Assembly: GCA_045629005.1 (NCBI GenBank)
Contig: JAZQQJ010000081.1
Location: 186,001 to 250,000, forward strand
Length of the DNA stretch: 64,000 nucleotides
Origin: RGIG3528 sp045629005
Lineage (GTDB): Bacteria; Bacillota; Clostridia; Lachnospirales; Lachnospiraceae
Direction of reading: 5' to 3'
In this document: positions 1 through 8,628 of the stretch, in pieces
Layout of the letters: each line of letters starts with the position of its first letter
How positions within the stretch are numbered: position 1 is the first letter of the stretch
The notes under the pieces: generated by a model
What the model saw: the letters and a program-made list of their open reading frames with translations, nothing else
What the model was told of the DNA's origin: nothing
The model's database searches: none
Position numbers and translations under genes: made by a program

Positions 1-733
1 TATCCTTTGCGGCATAAATTTCTTCGATAGGCTTTGCAGTAAGCGATACTCGGATTGTGTCTCCGATGCCCTGCAACAAAATTCTTGTAAGACCTACCGA
101 TGACTTAATAAGGCCGCTTCTAAGCGTGCCTGCCTCAGTAATACCTACATGAAGCGGGTGTGTCGTCTTATCAGCAATAAGCTCATGTGCTTTAATGCAC
201 ATTTGGACATCAGATGACTTGATGCTTATGACAAGGTTGTCATAACCCATGTCTTCTATAATGGCAGCTTGATGAAGCGCGCTTTCTACAAGACCTCCCG
301 CGGTAACTCCACCATATTTCTGAATAAGGTCCTTTTCAAGGGACCCAGAATTAACTCCGACGCGAATAGGAATATTTCTCTCGCGGGCAGCATCAACAAC
401 AGCTTTTACTCTGTCGAGACTTCCGATATTTCCGGGATTTATGCGAATTTTGTCAGCTCCGTTCTCTATGGCGGAAATAGCAAGTCTGTAATCAAAATGA
501 ATATCTGCGACAAGAGGAATATTGATCTGTTTTTTTATCTCACGAAAAGCCAGAGCCGCCTCCTCGGTAGGCACGGCGCATCTTATGATTTCACAGCCGG
601 CTTTTTCAAGCTCAAGTATCTGTGAAACCGTAGCATTAACATCTTCTGTTTTTGTGTTTGTCATTGACTGTATTGCTATCGGATTGCCTGCACCGATGGC
701 AACATTTCCTATTCTGACTTCATGAGTATTCAT
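1..733 (-). CDS. ispG: 4-hydroxy-3-methylbut-2-enyl diphosphate synthase IspG (3' end outside window)
   Basis: IspG makes HMBPP from MEcPP in the non-mevalonate isoprenoid pathway, using a [4Fe-4S] cluster. About 244 codons are visible, beginning MNTHEVRIGNVAIGAGNP and continuing through the family-typical IQSMTNTKTEDV, IRCAVPTEEAA, PLVADIHFDYRLA and KIRINPGNIG, which form the N-terminal TIM barrel. The C-terminal cluster-binding domain lies beyond base 1. The ATG at 731-733 has AGAGGC upstream. The gene starts 9 nt after the rseP stop and so ends the visible frr/uppS/cdsA/dxr/rseP run. Recognition is by remembered sequence and is very secure. Confidence 0.95.
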   Translation of the reverse strand, partial: MNTHEVRIGNVAIGAGNPIAIQSMTNTKTEDVNATVSQILELEKAGCEIIRCAVPTEEAALAFREIKKQINIPLVADIHFDYRLAISAIENGADKIRINPGNIGSLDRVKAVVDAARERNIPIRVGVNSGSLEKDLIQKYGGVTAGGLVESALHQAAIIEDMGYDNLVISIKSSDVQMCIKAHELIADKTTHPLHVGITEAGTLRSGLIKSSVGLTRILLQGIGDTIRVSLTAKPIEEIYAAKD

Positions 734-742
734 TTTATGCCT

Positions 743-2062
743 CTAAAAGAAAATACGTCTTATATCGTTAAAGAATACAACAACCATTAATATCATAAGG
801 AGTGCAAAACCAATGAGGTTTACAATGCCTTCAAACTTACGGTTTATCGGCTTTCCGATGATGGCCTCAACAACAAGAAGGAAAAATCTTCCGCCGTCAA
901 GTGCGGGAATCGGAAGAAGGTTCATTACACCGAGGTTTGCAGAAAGAAGTATGCATATGTACATCATCTGAAGTACAACATCTAACGTAGTACCGACAGC
1001 CTTCGTTTCCTCATAGGAGTCACCGATCATGTCAACAATACCGACAACACCGCTTAAATCATTCGCAGAGAACTTACCGCGAATGAGCATGCCAAGATTC
1101 TTAAAGGTAATCTGAATCCAGTACTTAACCTCGACGGCACTGTAACGGATGACACCGATAAAATCGGTTTTGTCTCTGTAAAGATTGTATGTGAGACCGG
1201 GTGCATATTTATTGCTTTCAAGCTTCGGTACAAGCGTCGCAGTGTACTCAGCTCCGGCTCTTTCGTACGTTATTGTCACTTCGTCTTCGGTAAGAGGATG
1301 TTCATTTATTGTCTGTGAAAGCTCTGCGCCGGAGTCAACACGAATACCGTTAAAGGAGGTGATAATATCACCAACCTGAAGCCCGGCAAGTGCAATCGGG
1401 TAACCCTCAACAAGCTCTTTTATTTCTGCTCTGTTTGTGTTGCCGTCATAAGTAAAGCCGAGAAGGAACTTCTTGATTTTTTCGGGAACAAGCTGAGTTT
1501 CAAACTTCTCGCCATTACGTCTGTAAACAATATCAAGGCCTTCTCCGTCAAGGTCTTCATAGGCAAAATACATGTCGACCTGACGGCCTATCGATGTACG
1601 ATGACCATTAATGCTGTAAATCTCATCCCCTTGCATAATGCCCGCACGTGCAGCAGGACCATCCTTAGTTACGTTTGTGACAAAAGGCTTGTCAATTCCG
1701 GCAATTGCGGTAATAAAAAGGGATAAAATAAAAGCAAGAACAAAGTTAAAAACAGGTCCCGCAAGAATAACTGACATTCTTCTCCAGACAGATTTGGAAT
1801 AAAAAGAACCTTCAAGGGAAGTAGGCTCCTTTTTATCATCATCGTCAAGAAGGTCCTCTCCAAGCATCTGGCATGCACCGCCAAAAGGAAGCAGCTTAAC
1901 GGAATACTTTGTACCGTTTATTGTTTTCCCGAAAAGAGTCGGGCCAAGACCGATGGAAAACTCAACAACAGTAATTCCGTTCTTCTTTGCAAGAAGCAAA
2001 TGACCGAATTCGTGAAATATGACAATTAATGAAAAAATCAGTATTGCTATAACTATCTTCAT
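743..2062 (-). CDS. rseP: Site-2 membrane metalloprotease RseP/RasP
   Basis: An intramembrane zinc protease of family M50 that cleaves anti-sigma factors and leftover signal peptides. The 439-residue protein has HEFGH at residues 17-21 in the first membrane helix and the third metal ligand in LDGG at 388-391. Two PDZ-like segments sit in between (about 125-200 and 205-290). Further hydrophobic stretches occur near 100 and at the C-terminus. A short acidic insertion (LLDDDDKK, about residue 72) is lineage variation. GGAGATATAA precedes the ATG. It lies between dxr and ispG, the common Firmicute arrangement. Confidence 0.96.
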   Translation of the reverse strand: MKIVIAILIFSLIVIFHEFGHLLLAKKNGITVVEFSIGLGPTLFGKTINGTKYSVKLLPFGGACQMLGEDLLDDDDKKEPTSLEGSFYSKSVWRRMSVILAGPVFNFVLAFILSLFITAIAGIDKPFVTNVTKDGPAARAGIMQGDEIYSINGHRTSIGRQVDMYFAYEDLDGEGLDIVYRRNGEKFETQLVPEKIKKFLLGFTYDGNTNRAEIKELVEGYPIALAGLQVGDIITSFNGIRVDSGAELSQTINEHPLTEDEVTITYERAGAEYTATLVPKLESNKYAPGLTYNLYRDKTDFIGVIRYSAVEVKYWIQITFKNLGMLIRGKFSANDLSGVVGIVDMIGDSYEETKAVGTTLDVVLQMMYICILLSANLGVMNLLPIPALDGGRFFLLVVEAIIGKPINRKFEGIVNLIGFALLMILMVVVFFNDIRRIFF

Positions 2063-2077
2063 TTATATCTCCAAAAA

Positions 2078-3232
2078 TTATAAAGTTCTATAGTTTTTAA
2101 GTCCTTCATTAACTCTTTCCTGAACTTCAAGAATTTCTTCAAGGGAAGGCTCTTTAATGACTTTATGCATATCCATCATACGCTTTATACCGTTTACTAT
2201 GTCAAGATAGCCTATTTCACGGTTTAAGAACTTGGCCACGCAGACTTCATTTGCAGCATTATAAACGGTGGGCATGCTTCCGCCCGTTTTAATTGCGGAA
2301 TAGGCAAGAGGAAGTGCAGGGAAATTCACATTGTCGGGATTATAAATCTCAATCGTTGAAAGCTTCGTAAAATCAAGCCTGTCAGCAGTAGGCATTCTTC
2401 TTTCGGGATAATAAAGAGCATACTGTATAGGAAGCTTCATGTCAGGAACACCAAGCTGCGCAATGACTGCACCATCAGTAAACTCAACCATGGAATGAAT
2501 AATGCTTTTAGGCTGTATAACAACCTGTACATCATCCTCTGAAACACCGAAAAGCCACTTTGCTTCCATAACTTCCAGGCCCTTGTTTACCATTGTAGAC
2601 GAATCTATGGTGATTTTTCTTCCCATAGACCAGTTTGGATGTTTTAGAGCGTCTTCAGGAGTAACATTTTTCAGTTCTTCAAGCGTTTTTCCTCTGAAAG
2701 GACCACCCGAAGCAGTAAGAAGAATCTTTGCGGGTCTGTTGCCGGCAGCCCCCTGAAGGCACTGGAATATAGCAGAATGCTCTGAATCAACAGGAAGTAT
2801 TTTAACTTCCATCTTCTTTGCAAGAGGCATAATAATATGTCCTGCAGTAACAAGAGTTTCTTTATTGGCAAGAGCAATATCCTTTCCCGCTTTTATGGCC
2901 TCAACGGTAGGTCTTATGCCGATCATACCGACAAAAGCAGTTACTACAATATCAGCTTCATCAATTGTCGCACAGGAAATGAGCCCTTCCATACCTGTTA
3001 CAACAGTTACAGAGAGGCCCTGACTTTTCACACGAAGCTCCAGCTCCTTTGCAGCCTTTTCAGAATACATGCAAACGAGCTTTGGCTGAAATTCGTTTAT
3101 TTGTTTAAGTATGAGCTCAACATTTGTATTTGCGGCAATTGCAGCAACGGTAATATCACCGTTCTGTCTTACAACATCAAGAGTCTGTGTGCCTATGGAT
3201 CCTGTTGAGCCTAAAATAGAAATAGTTTTCAT
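2078..3232 (-). CDS. dxr: 1-deoxy-D-xylulose 5-phosphate reductoisomerase
   Basis: Dxr catalyses the NADPH-dependent rearrangement and reduction of DXP to MEP, the committed step of the non-mevalonate pathway. The 384-residue product has the NADPH-binding GSTGSIG at 8-14, LANKE at 121-125 and the metal/substrate motif PVDSEHSAIFQ at 147-157, followed by ASGGPFRG and STMVNKGLEVMEA. Length is normal for the family. It lies 15 nt upstream of rseP and 8 nt downstream of cdsA, so co-transcription is likely. It shares the pathway with ispG here and ispH at about 22 kb. Confidence 0.97.
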   Translation of the reverse strand: MKTISILGSTGSIGTQTLDVVRQNGDITVAAIAANTNVELILKQINEFQPKLVCMYSEKAAKELELRVKSQGLSVTVVTGMEGLISCATIDEADIVVTAFVGMIGIRPTVEAIKAGKDIALANKETLVTAGHIIMPLAKKMEVKILPVDSEHSAIFQCLQGAAGNRPAKILLTASGGPFRGKTLEELKNVTPEDALKHPNWSMGRKITIDSSTMVNKGLEVMEAKWLFGVSEDDVQVVIQPKSIIHSMVEFTDGAVIAQLGVPDMKLPIQYALYYPERRMPTADRLDFTKLSTIEIYNPDNVNFPALPLAYSAIKTGGSMPTVYNAANEVCVAKFLNREIGYLDIVNGIKRMMDMHKVIKEPSLEEILEVQERVNEGLKNYRTL

Positions 3233-3240
3233 TGTTTTTC

Positions 3241-4092
3241 CTAAATCGAAACGCCCAATACCTGGAAGAGCCTTGCAAGATAATAAACAAGCGGTGCAAC
3301 GAAGATAATGGAATCAAATCTGTCGAGAATACCACCATGTCCGGGAATGAGTTTTCCGTAATCCTTAACATTGTAGTTACGTTTAATAGCAGATGCAGCA
3401 AGATCGCCTATTTGGGAAATAACGGAAGCGGCTCCGCATATTACGGCAATCTGCCATATATGAAGGAAATTTACATTGAAGCAGTAATGAAGAACAAGAT
3501 TATATACAATACCGATAAGAATGCTTGAAAGAATACCGCCTATGCAGCCCTCAATCGACTTCTTCGGAGAAAGTTCGGGAAAAGCCTTGTGCTTTCCGCA
3601 AAGCATACCTACACAGTATGCACCTGTATCGGAAATCCATGAGCCTATAAATATAAGCCAGATGATGTATTGACCGTCATTAAGCTGGACTCTTGTCTGG
3701 AAAAGGAACGAAAGCCCAAGTCCGACATAAATGAGACTTGTAAAGGTCATGAATATCTTTTCGGAACTGTATTTCGGGTATTTAATGACCATAGCTCCGA
3801 AAAGAAGCAGCAGAAATAGCATAAACAATGCCACAAGAAGATGCTTTTGGTCAATACATATAAGAACATATGTCAGTGCTGTTGCAACATAAGCAAAGAC
3901 TGCAATGGGAGTTTTGTTAACACCTGCAACCTTAAGCATTTCTCTGACACCGATGAGTGCAATTATAAGATTTACCGTAAGAAGTATGTGGCCTCCGGGT
4001 ATGATGGCAAGAAAAGCTACGACAGTACAAACAAATGCACTGGCAAATCTTACCCAAAATCCACTTTTCTTTTTTGTTTCTTCATTAGCCAT
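3241..4092 (-). CDS. cdsA: Phosphatidate cytidylyltransferase (CDP-diglyceride synthase)
   Basis: CdsA makes CDP-diacylglycerol from phosphatidic acid and CTP at the membrane, feeding PgsA (about 24.4 kb). The 283-residue protein is mostly hydrophobic with about seven or eight membrane segments. It ends with the family signature, from SAIKR at 234 to PGHGG at 250-254 and then ILDRFDS. The ATG lies 1 nt after the uppS stop, so the two genes are almost certainly translationally coupled. Confidence 0.96.
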   Translation of the reverse strand: MANEETKKKSGFWVRFASAFVCTVVAFLAIIPGGHILLTVNLIIALIGVREMLKVAGVNKTPIAVFAYVATALTYVLICIDQKHLLVALFMLFLLLLFGAMVIKYPKYSSEKIFMTFTSLIYVGLGLSFLFQTRVQLNDGQYIIWLIFIGSWISDTGAYCVGMLCGKHKAFPELSPKKSIEGCIGGILSSILIGIVYNLVLHYCFNVNFLHIWQIAVICGAASVISQIGDLAASAIKRNYNVKDYGKLIPGHGGILDRFDSIIFVAPLVYYLARLFQVLGVSI

Positions 4093-4093
4093 A

Positions 4094-4819
4094 TCAGCTC
4101 TTCACTCCACCGTAACGTCTGTCTCGTGTATTATAATACTTTATAGCTTCTATGAGGTCTTTTTTCTCAAAATCAGGCCAAAGAACCTCAGGGAAATAAA
4201 ACTCAGTGTATGCAAGCTGCCAGAGAAGGAAATTTGAAATTCGCTGTTCTCTGCTTGTTCGGATGAGAAGATCCGGAGCAGGAATGCCGGCAGTATCGAG
4301 GCTGTTATCAATGAGTTCTTCATTTATGTCGGAAGGAAGCAGCTTTCCTTCTTTAACCTGTTCGGCAAGCTTAATGAAAGCTCTTTTAATTTCATCACGC
4401 CCACCGTAATTGATAGCAATCTGAAGTTTGAGGCCGGTGTATACCTTTGAAGCCTCTTCAACTTCGTTTATTTTTTCGACTATATCGGGAGCAAGTCCTG
4501 ATTTATCACCGATAACACGGACCTGCATATTATTCTTCTTTGCATTATTGAGGCAATCCGAAAGATAGTCACGAAGCAGATTCATAAGCATACTGACTTC
4601 TGACTCGGGCCTTGACCAGTTCTCGGTGGAAAATGCATATAGCGTTACATATTCAACACCAAGCCTGTACGCGTCTTCACATATCTTTTCGACTGTCTTG
4701 GCACCTGCTTTATGTCCTGCCGTTCTCGGAAGTCCTCTCTTTTTTGCCCATCTTCCGTTGCCGTCGAGAATAATCGCGATGTGCTTCGGAATGACAAGGT
4801 TTTCAAGTTCGTTAGCCAT
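4094..4819 (-). CDS. uppS: Undecaprenyl diphosphate synthase (cis-prenyltransferase)
   Basis: UppS elongates farnesyl diphosphate with isopentenyl diphosphate to undecaprenyl diphosphate, the carrier for peptidoglycan precursors. The 241-residue product has HIAIILDGNGRWAKKRG with catalytic Asp19, then RTAGHKAG, YAFSTENWSRP and a C-terminal PDLLIRTSREQRISNFL. An in-frame ATG nine codons upstream exists. The start at 4819 is preferred because AGGAAGG lies 8 nt before it and the protein then begins MANELEN at the usual distance from the active site. The gene is tightly coupled to cdsA. Confidence 0.96.
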   Translation of the reverse strand: MANELENLVIPKHIAIILDGNGRWAKKRGLPRTAGHKAGAKTVEKICEDAYRLGVEYVTLYAFSTENWSRPESEVSMLMNLLRDYLSDCLNNAKKNNMQVRVIGDKSGLAPDIVEKINEVEEASKVYTGLKLQIAINYGGRDEIKRAFIKLAEQVKEGKLLPSDINEELIDNSLDTAGIPAPDLLIRTSREQRISNFLLWQLAYTEFYFPEVLWPDFEKKDLIEAIKYYNTRDRRYGGVKS

Positions 4820-4892
4820 AAAATTAACCTTCCTGAACTTTATCACGAAATAGTGTACATTACGTGATTAAAATCGAATGTCTTTTAAACAA

Positions 4893-4922
4893 ACAGCGGT
4901 GAGCCGTGAAGCCCACCGCTGT
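4893..4922 (-). terminator. Stem-loop between frr and uppS
   Basis: ACAGCGGTG at 4893-4901 pairs perfectly with CACCGCTGT at 4914-4922 around a 12-nt loop. On the minus strand it is followed by TTTGTTTAAAAG, an imperfect U tract, so it may terminate or attenuate the bactofilin-pyrH-frr message before uppS. I see no convincing promoter between it and uppS, so partial read-through is likely. Confidence 0.6.
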
Positions 4923-4933
4923 AATGATTTTTA

Positions 4934-5488
4934 TTAAACTGTCATGATTTCTTTTTCTTTGTTTTCAGCAAGCTTGTCAATCTCAGCAATCTTCTTGTCT
5001 GTAATCTTCTGGATTTCATCCTCGATTGTCTTCTCTTCATCTTCGGAAATCTCGCTTGCCTTACCGAGCTTCTTAATAGCATCATTTGCATCACGACGGA
5101 TGTTTCTTACTGCTACACGAGCCTGCTCAGCATTCTTCTTGATGTCCTTGCAGATGTCCTTACGACGTTCCTCTGTAAGCTCAGGGAATACAAGGCGGAT
5201 AACCTTACCGTCGTTTGAAGGATTGATGCCGATATCGGAAGCCTGGATAGCCTTCTCGATTTCTTTAATCATCTTTGATTCCCAAGGCTGAATGGCAATA
5301 ACTCTTGCTTCGGGAACGGAAACGTTTGCAACACCCTGAATGTTTGTAGGTGTTCCGTAGTAATCTACTTTAAGCTTATCAAGGAGATGCGGGTTAGCAC
5401 GACCTGCTCTGATTGATGCATAGTTCTCTTCGAGAACAGAAATTGTCTTGTCCATCTTTTCACAAAAAGGTGCAATCTTTTCGTTCAT
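4934..5488 (-). CDS. frr: Ribosome recycling factor
   Basis: RRF splits post-termination ribosomes together with EF-G. The protein is 184 residues, the standard size. It has the long helical hairpin composition of the family and the motifs IRAGRANPHLLDKLKVDYYG near the N-terminus and FPELTEERRKD in the second half. AGGAGGATATATTT precedes the ATG. It lies 20 nt after pyrH, the conserved pyrH-frr pair, and a stem-loop follows the stop codon. Confidence 0.97.
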   Translation of the reverse strand: MNEKIAPFCEKMDKTISVLEENYASIRAGRANPHLLDKLKVDYYGTPTNIQGVANVSVPEARVIAIQPWESKMIKEIEKAIQASDIGINPSNDGKVIRLVFPELTEERRKDICKDIKKNAEQARVAVRNIRRDANDAIKKLGKASEISEDEEKTIEDEIQKITDKKIAEIDKLAENKEKEIMTV

Positions 5489-5508
5489 AAATATATCCTC
5501 CTCTGTAA

Positions 5509-6213
5509 TCAGTCAACTGTAATTTTTGTGCCTTTAGCCTTACCAAGTGCTGCATTTGTAATGCCGTCTTCCTCAAGAAGTGAGAAAATGAAGAGAGGCA
5601 TCTTGTTCTCCATACAGAGAACAGCACTTGTCATATCGATAACACCAAGCTTGTTGTCAATAATGGTGTTAATTGACATTTCGTCATACTTCTTTGCATT
5701 CGGGTTCTTATGAGGATCAGAATCATAAACACCGTCAATAGACTTTGCCATAAGAATGACATCACAATCAAGCTCAATAGCACGAAGTGCTGTAGCAGAG
5801 TCTGTTGAGAAGTAAGGATGACCTGTGCCGCCTGCAAGGAAGATTACTCTTCCGCTTTCAAGGTCCTCAACCGCCTCATCCTTTGAGAAGAGCTCAGTCA
5901 TATCACCGCACTCGAACTGTGTATAAACTCTTGTCTTCATACCGACATAACGGAAAATGTCGGAAACATAAATGCAGTTCATTACTGTGGCAAGCATACC
6001 GATCTGGTCTGCTTTAACCCTGTCAATTGTGTTTGAGGAGCGTCCGCGCCAGAAATTGCCTCCGCCTATAACTATTGCAACCTGAACACCTTCATCAACA
6101 AGCTTTTTAATCTGCTTTGCAACTCCGATGCACGTATCCTCATCAAAGCCTGTCTTCTTCTCACCGGCAAGAGCTTCGCCGCTGAGCTTTATGAGAACTC
6201 TTTTATAAGCCAT
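5509..6213 (-). CDS. pyrH: UMP kinase
   Basis: PyrH phosphorylates UMP to UDP and belongs to the amino acid kinase fold, forming hexamers. The 234-residue product shows KLSGEAL at 9-15, GGGNFWRGR at 50-58, FLAGGTGHPYFSTDSATALRA split across the middle, and KSIDGVYDSDP. An AGAGG ribosome-binding site precedes the ATG. It sits between the bactofilin gene and frr. Confidence 0.97.
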   Translation of the reverse strand: MAYKRVLIKLSGEALAGEKKTGFDEDTCIGVAKQIKKLVDEGVQVAIVIGGGNFWRGRSSNTIDRVKADQIGMLATVMNCIYVSDIFRYVGMKTRVYTQFECGDMTELFSKDEAVEDLESGRVIFLAGGTGHPYFSTDSATALRAIELDCDVILMAKSIDGVYDSDPHKNPNAKKYDEMSINTIIDNKLGVIDMTSAVLCMENKMPLFIFSLLEEDGITNAALGKAKGTKITVD

Positions 6214-6267
6214 TATTTACCTCTGTTAGTAATTGAATTTTCAAAGCTTTATAGACGCATGTGCGGA

Positions 6268-6984
6268 CTATTTATCGAAAACGCTGTCCACATCAAGGTC
6301 TGAATATGTAAGTGAGCAGAAACCGTCAAGGATAGCACCGTTGTTCATCTGAACAGACTTAGCTTTGATGTTGCCCTTAATGATAGCTGTAGAATCAAGA
6401 ACTACAGGACCGTTAACGTCGATTTCACCCTTTACGGCACCTGCAAATACAGCCGAAGAAGCGCTTATATCTCCGACAACTACCGTACCGAGACCAATCT
6501 TTACACAGCCTTCACATGTGATGGAACCTTCAAGTCTTTCCGTATTAACGAAAACCTCGGAAGCTCTGGAATTACCTGAAACCTTACCGGAAATGGTAAG
6601 CTTTCCAAGACATTCGATATCACCGTTTACTGTGCCGACAACATCAAGTGAGCAGTCGGAAATGATGGAACCGTTAATTGTTGTACCCTTTGTGATAACG
6701 GTAACACCTGTCTTTTCCTCTTCTGAAACTTCTTTCTTCTTTCTTTCGGCAACGTTCGGAACGTTAACCGGTGCCTGAGGCTTAGCAGCCTTCTCTTCAG
6801 GCTCTTCTGCCTCTTCGGGTGCTTCGGGAGCATCCTCTAATATGCTTTCAAGAAGGTCTGCGTCGATGTCGGAAGCATCAACTGCATCATCTTCTGAAAC
6901 AGCAAAAAGATCGTCTTCTTCGATCTTGTTCTCATTTTTGTTCTTATCCAACTCATTATTCTTTGCGTCACTAAACAAACCCAT
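6268..6984 (-). CDS. Bactofilin-family polymer-forming protein
   Basis: A bactofilin (DUF583), a cytoplasmic protein that assembles into filaments without nucleotide and often scaffolds local wall synthesis. Residues 1 to about 95 are acidic and low in complexity, rich in Glu, Ala and Pro. Residues 95 to about 225 form the right-handed beta-helix core with the repeated pattern seen in TTINGSIISDCSLDVVGTV and GDISASSAVFAGAVKGEI. No signal peptide or membrane helix is present. It has its own promoter and heads the pyrH-frr unit, an unusual neighbour for a cytoskeletal gene. The family assignment is secure; its role in this organism is unknown. Confidence 0.88.
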   Translation of the reverse strand: MGLFSDAKNNELDKNKNENKIEEDDLFAVSEDDAVDASDIDADLLESILEDAPEAPEEAEEPEEKAAKPQAPVNVPNVAERKKKEVSEEEKTGVTVITKGTTINGSIISDCSLDVVGTVNGDIECLGKLTISGKVSGNSRASEVFVNTERLEGSITCEGCVKIGLGTVVVGDISASSAVFAGAVKGEIDVNGPVVLDSTAIIKGNIKAKSVQMNNGAILDGFCSLTYSDLDVDSVFDK

Positions 6985-7015
6985 AGCTAAACCTCCAATT
7001 ATTTCAGTTTGAAAT

Positions 7016-7044
7016 ATTGTAACACTTTAGATATATATCGTCAA
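7016..7044 (-). promoter_or_regulatory. Sigma-A-type promoter of the bactofilin-pyrH-frr unit
   Basis: On the minus strand TTGACG (7039-7044) is separated by 17 nt from TACAAT (7016-7021). The predicted start near 7009 lies inside a perfect inverted repeat, TATTTCA-AAC-TGAAATA (7000-7016), that overlaps the edge of the -10 box and could be an operator or a 5' stem. A GGAGG ribosome-binding site follows at about 6992-6996. Confidence 0.75.
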
Positions 7045-7129
7045 ACCAAAATCAATACTAAAAGCATAATTTTTCGCATCCTGCAACAATGTATATTTTA
7101 TGATTAATTACAAATTCAAGCATACAAAA

Positions 7130-7160
7130 ACAGCCATGCATTTTTAAAATGCACGGCTGT
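7130..7160 (-). terminator. Terminator of the decarboxylase operon
   Basis: A hairpin of ACAGCC-x-TGCATTTT against AAAATGCA-x-GGCTGT lies just after the alpha-subunit stop codon. On the minus strand a U tract follows (7126-7129 and beyond). It is a canonical intrinsic terminator. Confidence 0.88.
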
Positions 7161-7170
7161 CGTAAAAAAC

Positions 7171-8616
7171 TTATTTGAATGCATCTGCAGCAACTGTAAC
7201 GTTGAGCTTTCTTTCATTTCCTTCGGGTGCCTTCGGCTTATCGAAATCAGGATTCTCTCTCTTCTCTTTACGATACTTGAAGAACTCTGTTGCAACCTGA
7301 GGGAACAATGCATATGAGAGAACATCCTCGTCCTGCTCAATCCATTCCTTGCATTCCTCGCGGAACTTATCAAGCTGAGGCTCGATTAAGTCTGCAGGAC
7401 GGCATGTAATGGGCTCCTGGTCGCCGATTGCCTTCTTAACAACATCGGGATTGAAAGGCTTTACTGTCTTACCGAATTCACCTGCAAGAATTTTCTTGGA
7501 TTCTTTAGTGATCATCTTGTAGCGCTCACCCTGAAGAACGTTGAGAACGGCCTGTGTTCCAACGATCTGTGATGAAGGAGTAACAAGAGGCGGCTCACCG
7601 AAGTCCTTACGAACATTCGGAATTTCCTTAAGAACTTCATCATACTTATCCTCTGCGTTAGCTTCCTTAAGCTGTGAAACAAGGTTTGAAAGCATTCCGC
7701 CGGGAACCTGGTAAAGAAGTGTCTTAATGTTAACGCCGAGAACCTTAGGATTAAGAAGACCATCTTTGAGAACCTGCTCTCTGTAAGGTCTGAAGTAATC
7801 TGCGATTTCAGCAAGAAGGTTCTGGTCATAACCTGTGTCGTAAGGAGTACCCTTGAAGGTTTCAACCATAACTTCGGTAGCGGGCTGTGATGTACCCATT
7901 GAAAGAGGTGACATTGCACAGTCGATAACATCTGCGCCTGCTTCAACTGACTTTAAGTATGTCATTGCAGCAACACCGGATGTGTAATGTGTATGCATCT
8001 GAAGAGGAATCTTTGAACCGTTCTTAAGAGCTGTAACAAGCTCTGTAGCCTGGTAAGGAAGGAGAAGTCCTGCCATATCCTTAATACAGATGGAATCTGC
8101 ACCAAGCTCTTCAACGGACTTTGCCATCTTCTCCCAATACTCAAGTGTATATGCATCACCGAGTGTGTAAGAAAGGGCAATCTGAGCATGACCGCCTTCC
8201 TTCTTAGCTGCCTTAACTGCTGTCTCAAGGTTTCTGAGGTCGTTGAAGCAGTCGAAAATACGGATGATGTCGATACCGTTTGCGATAGACTTCTGTACGA
8301 AGTATTCTACAACGTCATCTGAGTAGTGGTTATAACCAAGAATGTTCTGGCCTCTGAAAAGCATCTGAAGCTTTGTATTATTGAAGCCTTTACGAAGCTG
8401 TCTGAGTCTGTCCCAAGGATCTTCCTTGAGGAAACGAAGACATGAATCGAATGTGGCACCACCCCAGCACTCTACTGAATGGAAACCAACCTTATCCATC
8501 TTTTCGATGATAGGAAGCATTTCTGAGGTGGGCATTCTTGTTGCTATAAGTGACTGATGAGCGTCACGAAGTATTGTTTCGGTAATACCGATAGGTTTCT
8601 TTGTAAGTTCTGCCAT
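7171..8616 (-). CDS. oadA: Oxaloacetate decarboxylase alpha subunit (carboxyltransferase, no biotin domain)
   Basis: The carboxyltransferase moves CO2 from oxaloacetate (or a related keto acid) to biotin on the separate carrier protein. The 481-residue protein has LRDAHQS at 16-22, the conserved KDMAG lysine motif at 179-183, and metal-binding His208 and His210 in QMHTHYTSG, all typical of the PYC/OadA domain. It ends about 100 residues before the point where classical OadA carries a biotinyl domain; that function is supplied by the 113-residue carrier encoded upstream. It is the last gene of a four-gene operon. A methylmalonyl-CoA or glutaconyl-CoA substrate is less likely, because those decarboxylases use a different carboxyltransferase family. 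Confidence 0.93.
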   Translation of the reverse strand: MAELTKKPIGITETILRDAHQSLIATRMPTSEMLPIIEKMDKVGFHSVECWGGATFDSCLRFLKEDPWDRLRQLRKGFNNTKLQMLFRGQNILGYNHYSDDVVEYFVQKSIANGIDIIRIFDCFNDLRNLETAVKAAKKEGGHAQIALSYTLGDAYTLEYWEKMAKSVEELGADSICIKDMAGLLLPYQATELVTALKNGSKIPLQMHTHYTSGVAAMTYLKSVEAGADVIDCAMSPLSMGTSQPATEVMVETFKGTPYDTGYDQNLLAEIADYFRPYREQVLKDGLLNPKVLGVNIKTLLYQVPGGMLSNLVSQLKEANAEDKYDEVLKEIPNVRKDFGEPPLVTPSSQIVGTQAVLNVLQGERYKMITKESKKILAGEFGKTVKPFNPDVVKKAIGDQEPITCRPADLIEPQLDKFREECKEWIEQDEDVLSYALFPQVATEFFKYRKEKRENPDFDKPKAPEGNERKLNVTVAADAFK

Positions 8617-8628
8617 ATCAAGCCTCCA

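Noticed and set aside
4820..4892. Separate uppS promoter after the frr stem-loop
   Set aside because: Candidate -35 and -10 boxes are poor and no spacing stands out, so no promoter is called.
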